Shown: one piece after another, positions 1 to 5,078 of the stretch | Numbering within the stretch: position 1 is the first letter of the stretch | Layout of the letters: each line of letters begins with the position of its first letter | The notes under the pieces: generated by a model | The model's input: the letters and a program-made list of their open reading frames with translations, nothing else | Databases searched by the model: none | Told to the model about the DNA's origin: nothing | Source of the DNA: CAZVVG01 sp964630615 | GTDB taxonomy: Bacteria > Patescibacteriota > Minisyncoccia > Moranbacterales > UBA2206 | DNA: 8,035 nt | Direction: 5' to 3' | Assembly (NCBI GenBank): GCA_964630615.1 | Contig: CAZVVG010000029.1 | Coordinates: 1-8,035, forward strand | Made by a program: the position numbers and the translations under genes

Positions 1-2772
1 TTAGCTACCGCCAATCCGGAAAATCCGGAGGTTTCAGATTTTATCCAAAACCTTCAGCAGGAAAAAGGCTGGAAAACCAAATTGTTCGTCATTTCTCCCT
101 ATAACATGGAGAAAATCTGGGATCGTTATAAGAAGATAGTTTTTGTTGATATTTTAGCTCAGTTGAGCATCAACCTTACAGAGCAGGACTTAAAAAGTTT
201 TGACCAGGACCTCAAGGATCTCATTTCCCTTAAAGACCGGGTGGAAGAACTACCAATCACCAAGGTCCTAAATGTAATTATGAGTGGCGGCTATAAATTA
301 GACGCGAGCGATATTCACATTGAACCACAAGAAGATGATATGCGCCTCCGCTACCGGATTGACGGAGTTCTTCACGACATTGAACTTTTACCCAAAAATA
401 TTTACAAACGGGTTGTGTCTAGAATTAAAATGATGTCGGGAATGAAAATTAACCTGCGTGATATCGCCCAAGACGGAACTTTTGAAATTAATATCCACGA
501 TAAAAAGGTGGATGTCCGTGTATCCTTGATCCCGGGAAATTTTGGTGAGAGCGTGGTTATGCGCTTGCTTGATCCGAACGCGATTAAGGTTGAAATTGAA
601 GGGCTGGGTCTTAGGGGATTGGCTTATGAAGAAATTCAAAAACAGCTCAATAATCCCAATGGAATGATTCTGACTACCGGACCGACCGGTTCCGGCAAAA
701 CCACAACTTTATATTCAATCATTAATAAGCTGAATAATCCCGAAAATAAAATTATTACCATTGAGGATCCAATTGAATATGACGTCAAAGGGATCTCGCA
801 AACCCAGGTAGAAAAATCACGGGGATACACCTTTGCTACTGGCTTACGCGCCATCGTACGCCAAGATCCAGATATTGTTCTGGTCGGAGAAATTCGAGAC
901 GATGAAACCGCCGATATCGCAATTAATTCGGCTCTAACGGGTCACCTGGTTCTTTCCACTATCCATACAAATAGCGCCATAGCCACGATTCCCCGACTTT
1001 TGGAATTAGGAGTTAAGCCTTCCCTAATTGCTCCGGCCGTCAAAGCGATAATTGGCCAGCGCCTGGTCCGCAAACTCTGTGATTGCAAGGAAGAATATGA
1101 ACCCGCCAAAGAATCCATGGAATCCATTAAAAAAATTCTGGCCATTATTTCTCCCAAGGCCAAGTTGGAAATTCCCAAAGATGTTCAAAAACTTTACCGA
1201 CCAAGGGGTTGTCCGAAATGCAATAATTTCGGCTACAAAGGAAGAATAGGAATTTTTGAAGTATTAACCATTAATGACGAGATAGAAAAACTTTTAATGG
1301 AAATGGCCGGAGAAACGGAAATTACCATGGCGGCCCTGGAAGCAGGAATGATCACGATGCTACAAGACGGGATTCTAAAAGCCGTGGAAGGCATTACCTC
1401 CATCGAAGAAGTCCGAAGAGTGACAGGTGAAGGAGAGTTCCTTCAAAACATCTACGAGAAATTGATGGCCCAAACCCTAGGAAAAGGGATTTTGATTAAC
1501 TTGGATAATTTTCAAAAAGCCAAAAAAAATATGGCGAGTTTTGAAAATATTCAAAAACTTGTTTCCCAAGCTAAAACAACGGAAATAAATAAGCTCGTTT
1601 TCGCCCTGGCTTGCCTTATGGACGTAGGAGACATTCACATTGAACCGGGCGCCGACGTGGTTAAAGTCCGCTTCCGCATTGACGGCATTTTACAAGACAT
1701 AGCCAGTTTTCCTCTGAACGAATATCCCAATCTCTTGGGAGAAATAAAAATGCTCAGCGGCTTTAAAACTGAAGCGCGGGAAGGAGTGATTGACGGAAGA
1801 TTCTCCATTAAGTTCGATCCGGAGATTAAGGAATTAAAAGAGCCCTCTGTGGATGTTCGCGTTTCTATTATTCTCGGAGGTTACGGAGAAACCGTGGTCA
1901 TGCGTTTATTGAGAAAATCTTCGCTGGAAATGGATCTAAAAAAACTGGGAATCCGCCAAGAGAACCTCGAAAAAATTTATAAGGAAATCGCCAAGCCAAA
2001 TGGGATCATTCTCAACACCGGACCGACCGGTTCCGGAAAAACCACCACTCTTTACAGCATTTTGCGGCAAATCAACAAGCCAGAAATAAAAACTATTACC
2101 GTCGAGGATCCGATTGAGTATCAACTTGAAGGGATCCTGCAGACGCCGGTAAATGAAGCAGAGGGTTACACTTTCGCCACTGCCCTTAAGTCCCTGCTGC
2201 GCCAGAATCCCGATGTGATGATGATTGGCGAAATCCGTGACGACGAAACCGCCCAAATTGCCGTTCAGGCCGCTCTCACTGGCCACCTGGTTCTTTCCAC
2301 CCTTCACACCAACAACGCTTCGGGTTCAGTTCAAAGACTGATTAACATGGGAGTGTCTCCCTCCGACATTGCTTCGGCCACGAACGCTTTTATCGCCCAG
2401 CGCCTGGTCCGCAAACTCTGTGATTGTAAGGAGGAAAAGATACCCCCACCAGAAGAAAAAGAAAAAATTGAAAAGACACTGAACTCTATCTCTTCCAAGG
2501 CCCTTTCCGCGCCTCCCAAGCTAGACAAGATTTTTTATCCTAAAGGTTGCGCTAAGTGCAACTATCTCGGTTATCGAGGGCGAACTACCATCAGTGAAAT
2601 TATGACTGTTAATAAAGATATTCAGGAATTAATTGATCACGGCGCTCTCACGAGCGAGATCAATAACAAAGCCATTGAAAACGGCATGATTACCATGTCT
2701 CAGGACGGCATCTTAAAAGTTTTGGAAGGTGAAACGACTTTGGCCGAAGTGGAAAGAGCAACGGAGCTGTAG
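1..2772 (+). CDS. Tandem GspE/PilB-type pilus assembly ATPase, two motor modules in one chain (5' partial)
   Basis: The frame is open at the left edge, so the start lies outside the window; 923 residues are visible. Residues 1 to about 55 look like the end of a GspE/MshE N-terminal domain. Module 1 follows: DIHIEP near 104, Walker A GPTGSGKT 227-234, Asp box EDPIEY near 255, Walker B with GEIRD near 296, His box TGHLVLST near 313, and zinc-type cysteines at 360, 362, 404 and 407. A linker (about 480-530) leads to a second module without its own N-terminal domain: DIHIEP near 544, Walker A 674-681, Asp box near 702, Walker B near 743, His box near 760, cysteines 807, 809, 850 and 853. Family role: cytoplasmic hexameric ATPase driving type IV pilus or type II secretion pseudopilus assembly. 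The ATP-binding motifs are intact in both halves. PilB versus GspE cannot be settled, because no pilC, pilin or secretin gene is visible. A terminator follows at 2873. Confidence 0.93.
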   Translation, partial: LATANPENPEVSDFIQNLQQEKGWKTKLFVISPYNMEKIWDRYKKIVFVDILAQLSINLTEQDLKSFDQDLKDLISLKDRVEELPITKVLNVIMSGGYKLDASDIHIEPQEDDMRLRYRIDGVLHDIELLPKNIYKRVVSRIKMMSGMKINLRDIAQDGTFEINIHDKKVDVRVSLIPGNFGESVVMRLLDPNAIKVEIEGLGLRGLAYEEIQKQLNNPNGMILTTGPTGSGKTTTLYSIINKLNNPENKIITIEDPIEYDVKGISQTQVEKSRGYTFATGLRAIVRQDPDIVLVGEIRDDETADIAINSALTGHLVLSTIHTNSAIATIPRLLELGVKPSLIAPAVKAIIGQRLVRKLCDCKEEYEPAKESMESIKKILAIISPKAKLEIPKDVQKLYRPRGCPKCNNFGYKGRIGIFEVLTINDEIEKLLMEMAGETEITMAALEAGMITMLQDGILKAVEGITSIEEVRRVTGEGEFLQNIYEKLMAQTLGKGILINLDNFQKAKKNMASFENIQKLVSQAKTTEINKLVFALACLMDVGDIHIEPGADVVKVRFRIDGILQDIASFPLNEYPNLLGEIKMLSGFKTEAREGVIDGRFSIKFDPEIKELKEPSVDVRVSIILGGYGETVVMRLLRKSSLEMDLKKLGIRQENLEKIYKEIAKPNGIILNTGPTGSGKTTTLYSILRQINKPEIKTITVEDPIEYQLEGILQTPVNEAEGYTFATALKSLLRQNPDVMMIGEIRDDETAQIAVQAALTGHLVLSTLHTNNASGSVQRLINMGVSPSDIASATNAFIAQRLVRKLCDCKEEKIPPPEEKEKIEKTLNSISSKALSAPPKLDKIFYPKGCAKCNYLGYRGRTTISEIMTVNKDIQELIDHGALTSEINNKAIENGMITMSQDGILKVLEGETTLAEVERATEL

Positions 2773-2773
2773 G

Positions 2774-2870
2774 CAATTTCTAAATCCCAATTTTCAATTT
2801 CCAATAAAGTAAAAAATATAAAAATTATTAATTTGAATTTGATTGGAAATTTGACACTTAAACTTGGACA
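2774..2870. repeat. AT-rich intergenic segment with inverted repeat
   Basis: Directly after the ATPase stop lies very AT-rich, low-complexity sequence with repeated ATTT, CAATTT and AAATT words. AATTTCCAAT (2796-2805) is matched by its exact complement ATTGGAAATT (2842-2851), with 36 nt between them. The style resembles short AT-rich intergenic repeats I associate with CPR genomes, but copy number cannot be judged from one window. It might instead be simply the 3' UTR of the ATPase transcript. Confidence 0.35.
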
Positions 2871-2872
2871 TT

Positions 2873-2901
2873 AAAAAATTCCGATTGCTCGGAATTTTTT
2901 T
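2873..2901 (+). terminator. Intrinsic terminator after the tandem ATPase gene
   Basis: There is a perfect 12-bp stem, AAAAAATTCCGA (2873-2884) with TCGGAATTTTTT (2889-2900), a TTGC loop, and a run of seven T that ends at 2901. It lies about 100 nt beyond the ATPase stop codon. The A-run on the 5' arm means it could also act on the opposite strand. Confidence 0.85.
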
Positions 2902-2904
2902 GTC

Positions 2905-3059
2905 CACTAATCTGTAGACAAATCCCAAAACTAGGAGCCTTGGGGGAGGAACAGTGTCGAGGAATAGTCCAGCCAAAACCAGACTACCCAGATCTTGGCA
3001 AAAAAGTTCCCAAAATTGATGACAAAAGATAGAAGTCACCAATTGTCTACAGTTTACTG
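2905..3059. repeat. 155-bp segment bounded by 17-bp imperfect inverted repeats (MITE-like element or structured RNA)
   Basis: The left end (2905-2921) and the reverse complement of the right end (3043-3059) match at 15 of 17 positions. They share an uninterrupted core, CTGTAGACAA (2912-2921) with TTGTCTACAG (3043-3052). The interior has short possible stems (CCCAA 2924-2928 with TTGGG 2940-2944; TAGTC 2965-2969 with GACTA 2982-2986; ATCTT 2992-2996 with AAGAT 3026-3030) and no convincing reading frame. No clear target-site duplication is visible. It could be a small non-autonomous element or an RNA closed by a long terminal stem. It matches no tmRNA, RNase P or SRP RNA signature I know. Confidence 0.45.
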
Positions 3060-3113
3060 CTAATCATCCAAAAATCTCTTTTTCAAAAGCTTTTTAAGGA
3101 TGACTGGTTAGTC
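3060..3113. other. Imperfect hairpin upstream of the ruvB promoter
   Basis: CTAA-TCATCC-AAAAA (3060-3074) can pair with TTTTT (3091-3095), GGATGA (3098-3103) and TTAG (3108-3111), leaving bulges of two and four bases. A competing small hairpin GACT-GGTT-AGTC sits at 3102-3113. No U-run follows, so this is unlikely to be a terminator. It lies upstream of the predicted -10, so it may not be in the ruvB transcript. Function unknown. Confidence 0.25.
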
Positions 3114-3122
3114 TAGCACAAC

Positions 3123-3151
3123 TTCCAAAAATTGTCAAACGGTGCTATGAT
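3123..3151 (+). promoter_or_regulatory. Candidate extended -10 promoter for the ruvB operon
   Basis: TGCTATGAT (3143-3151) is an extended -10: TG, one base, then TATGAT, which is one mismatch from the sigma-70 consensus. A weak -35, TTCCAA (3123-3128), lies 17 bp upstream. Transcription would start near 3158, leaving a leader of about 33 nt before the ruvB ATG. TTGTCA at 3132-3137 looks like a better -35 but is only 8 bp from the -10. Confidence 0.45.
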
Positions 3152-3190
3152 TAGATTGTCTTCATTTTTAACCTAAAGTTTATCCATCTT

Positions 3191-4246
3191 ATGACAGTAA
3201 TCCACTCGGAGGAAAAAATAACCCCCAACTCCGCTAAACAACAAATTGAAAATTTAAACGGTTACGATAAAAATCTTGATCTAACTCTGCGCCCCCAAAA
3301 TTTTTCCGAATACATTGGTCAGGAAAAAATTAAAAAAAGCCTGAATATCCTCCTGGGGGCCGCCAAAAAAAGAAAGGAGCCCATTGAACACATTCTGCTT
3401 TACGGCCCGGCGGGGCTGGGTAAAACCACGCTGGCCAACATTATTGCCAAAGAGATGGGAGTTAACATCAAGACGACTTCGGGACCGGCCATTGAAAGAG
3501 TGGGCGACTTTGGCTCAATCTTAACTAACCTGCAAGATGGCGATATTCTTTTTATCGATGAAATTCACCGGCTCAATAAGCTCATTGAAGAAATTCTTTA
3601 TCCCGCAATGGAAGATTTCAAACTGGATATTATCATTGGCAAGGGCCCTTCAGCCCGAACCATCCAGTTGGATTTGCCCCGTTTTACTCTCATTGGAGCG
3701 ACAACTCGACTGGGGGCTATTTCGAATCCGCTCCGGAACCGCTTTGGCGCCACCTATCGGCTGGATTTTTATCAAAATCAGGAAATTGAAAAAATAATCC
3801 ACCGCTCCAGCAAGATTTTAGGAGTAACGGTTCAGCCCACGGGACTGGAAAAAATTGCCAGCTGCTCCCGCTGCACGCCTCGGGTGGCCAACCGGTTGCT
3901 CAAAAGAGTCCGCGATTTCTGCCAGATTAAGAATTGTAAAAATATTGATAGCGCCTCGGCAACTGAAGCTTTGGCAATGATTGACATTGACCCAATTGGA
4001 CTAGAACAGGCCGATCGGGAAATCCTAAAGACCATTATTGAAAAATTTAAAGGCGGTCCGGTGGGAGTTAATTCAATCGCAGCCGCCACCTTTGAAGAAA
4101 TTAGAACTATTGAAGACGTCTATGAGCCCTATCTGCTCCAAATTGGTTTTTTAACCAGAACTCCTAAGGGACGCGTAGCCACCGAAAGAGCCTATGAACA
4201 CCTAGGAATTCCTTATCCGCATAAACAAGAAACTTTAATTTCATGA
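3191..4246 (+). CDS. ruvB: Holliday junction branch migration ATPase RuvB
   Basis: RuvB is the hexameric AAA+ motor that, with RuvA, drives branch migration of Holliday junctions before RuvC resolves them. All signature blocks are present: LRPQNFSEYIGQ (33-44), Walker A GPAGLGKT (72-79), Walker B LFIDEIH (120-126), EEILYPAMEDF (133-143), sensor 1 GATTR (169-173), the PLRNRFG arginine-finger segment (180-186), sensor 2 TPRVANRL (229-236), and a C-terminal winged helix starting at GGPVG (288-292) with EDVYEPYL and TPKGRVAT. At 351 aa the length is normal. The ATG at 3191 gives a typical leader before the LRP block but has no Shine-Dalgarno sequence. A GGAGGA inside the gene at 3208 is not followed by a start codon. 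The stop overlaps the next start (ATGA). ruvA and ruvC are not in the window. Confidence 0.97.
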   Translation: MTVIHSEEKITPNSAKQQIENLNGYDKNLDLTLRPQNFSEYIGQEKIKKSLNILLGAAKKRKEPIEHILLYGPAGLGKTTLANIIAKEMGVNIKTTSGPAIERVGDFGSILTNLQDGDILFIDEIHRLNKLIEEILYPAMEDFKLDIIIGKGPSARTIQLDLPRFTLIGATTRLGAISNPLRNRFGATYRLDFYQNQEIEKIIHRSSKILGVTVQPTGLEKIASCSRCTPRVANRLLKRVRDFCQIKNCKNIDSASATEALAMIDIDPIGLEQADREILKTIIEKFKGGPVGVNSIAAATFEEIRTIEDVYEPYLLQIGFLTRTPKGRVATERAYEHLGIPYPHKQETLIS

Positions 4247-4470
4247 TTGAACTAATCATCACTCTCGGTTATGGCCTAATTATTTTGACTTACATCCTGA
4301 CTTCTCTTTTCATTGTCTATCATATCGTAAGCTACTCTTTGAATTCCAGTTTTCAAGCAATTTCCCTGATAATCTTTATTCTGGTAGCTACAGGACTCCT
4401 GATTTCTAACCTTATCTTATTTTCCTCCATAGACTGGAATCGAATCTTCTTAAACCTTATTCCCAGTTAA
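4243..4470 (+). CDS. Small two-helix membrane protein, function unknown
   Basis: I do not recognise a family. The 75-aa product is almost entirely hydrophobic, with two predicted membrane helices (about residues 4-30 and 38-61) joined by a short polar turn (YSLNSS) and a short tail carrying DWNR. There is no signal-peptide cleavage site and no catalytic motif. Its ATG overlaps the ruvB stop as ATGA, and no Shine-Dalgarno sequence is seen, which suggests translation by termination-reinitiation from ruvB. The next gene begins 4 nt after its stop. The tight packing supports a real gene and a shared transcript. It could be a partner of the PH-domain membrane protein encoded next, but that rests only on adjacency. 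Confidence 0.72.
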   Translation: MIELIITLGYGLIILTYILTSLFIVYHIVSYSLNSSFQAISLIIFILVATGLLISNLILFSSIDWNRIFLNLIPS

Positions 4471-4474
4471 CCTT

Positions 4475-5032
4475 ATGCCCGACTATCAAAAATTTCATTT
4501 TTCCGGCCAAAAACCGGATGAACAAATCCTCTTGATTGTCCGCCGTCATTGGTTTGACATTCTACAGCAATTTTTCCTAATTTTCTTTATGCTCTTTTTT
4601 CTGTTGGGAAGCATTCTTTACTTGCCCCTTCTTTTTCCCAATCTCAACAGTCAGCCGCTTGAGACTTTATTCTCTTTCTTGGAAAATTCCTTCGCCATGC
4701 TCATCTGGATAATCGGTTTCTTTATTTGGATTGATTATTATTTTGATGTGTGGATTATTACCGATAAGCGGGTGGTCAACATTGAACAAAAAGCATTATT
4801 CAGTCGCGTAGTAAGCGAATTAGAACACATCCGGATTCAAGACATTACCACCGAAGTTTCCGGCCTAATTCCCACCTTCCTCAATTTCGGAGATGTTTAC
4901 ATTCAGACTGCCGCTGAAAAAGAAAGGTTTATTTTCCGTCAGGTTCCTGATCCCTATAGAATCAAGGATTTGCTGATGAACCTGCAAAAAAAGAGATTAC
5001 GGGGAAATAATGAACCAGGAAGAGCCCTTTAA
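4475..5032 (+). CDS. Membrane-anchored bacterial PH-domain protein (YdbS/bPH2-like)
   Basis: The 185-aa protein has a soluble N-terminus with the GQKPDEQILLIVRRHW segment often seen in this family. Two membrane helices follow (about 30-54 and 68-89), then a cytoplasmic PH-like domain (about 91-171) marked by DVWIITDKRVVNIEQ, the LEHIRIQDITTE strand pair, FGDVYIQTA and a closing helix VPDPYRIKDLL. This order matches bacterial PH-domain membrane proteins of the YdbS type. Their biochemical role is largely unknown, although some relatives affect resistance to antimicrobial peptides or stress. It starts 4 nt after the small membrane-protein gene, with no Shine-Dalgarno sequence, so it is probably co-translated from the ruvB transcript. 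Family assignment is fairly secure; function is open. Confidence 0.85.
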   Translation: MPDYQKFHFSGQKPDEQILLIVRRHWFDILQQFFLIFFMLFFLLGSILYLPLLFPNLNSQPLETLFSFLENSFAMLIWIIGFFIWIDYYFDVWIITDKRVVNIEQKALFSRVVSELEHIRIQDITTEVSGLIPTFLNFGDVYIQTAAEKERFIFRQVPDPYRIKDLLMNLQKKRLRGNNEPGRAL

Positions 5033-5078
5033 GGAAAATTCTTCCTGGAAGAATTTTTCAAATTTTAAATCAGGGTGA
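5010..5078 (+). CDS. Possible 22-codon ORF linking the PH-domain and LTD genes
   Basis: An ATG at 5010, inside the last codons of the PH-domain gene, opens a 22-codon frame. Its TGA (5076-5078) overlaps the GTG start (5075-5077) of the LTD gene as GTGA. A weak GGGGA lies about 4 nt before the ATG. The peptide is polar, begins MNQEEPFKEN and ends NFKSG. Read through with a shift of one base, it would fuse to the LTD signal peptide. Three readings are possible: a leader or coupling ORF, a real longer N-terminus split by a one-base indel or sequencing error, or chance. A hairpin (5033-5059) lies wholly within it. Confidence 0.35.
   Translation: MNQEEPFKENSSWKNFSNFKSG
5033..5059 (+). terminator. 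Terminator-like hairpin between PH-domain and LTD genes
   Basis: GGAAAATTCTTC (5033-5044) pairs with GAAGAATTTTTC (5048-5059), giving a 12-bp stem with one G-U pair and a 3-nt CTG loop. It starts right after the PH-domain stop codon. The 3' arm contains TTTTT, but the stem is AT-rich and no U-run follows outside it. It may be a weak terminator or attenuator, or only a pause or processing site. Confidence 0.4.

Noticed and set aside
1936..2307. 123-aa minus-strand frame within the second ATPase module
   Set aside because: It is antisense to the most conserved motor motifs; its codons simply mirror the ATPase frame.
2794..3042. 82-aa minus-strand frame in the ATPase-ruvB gap
   Set aside because: It crosses the terminator, the AT-rich repeat and most of the 155-bp inverted-repeat segment, with no ribosome site or domain.
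3132..3151. TTGTCA as the -35 box of the ruvB promoter
   Set aside because: Only 8 bp separate it from TATGAT, and no acceptable -10 lies 16-18 bp downstream of it.
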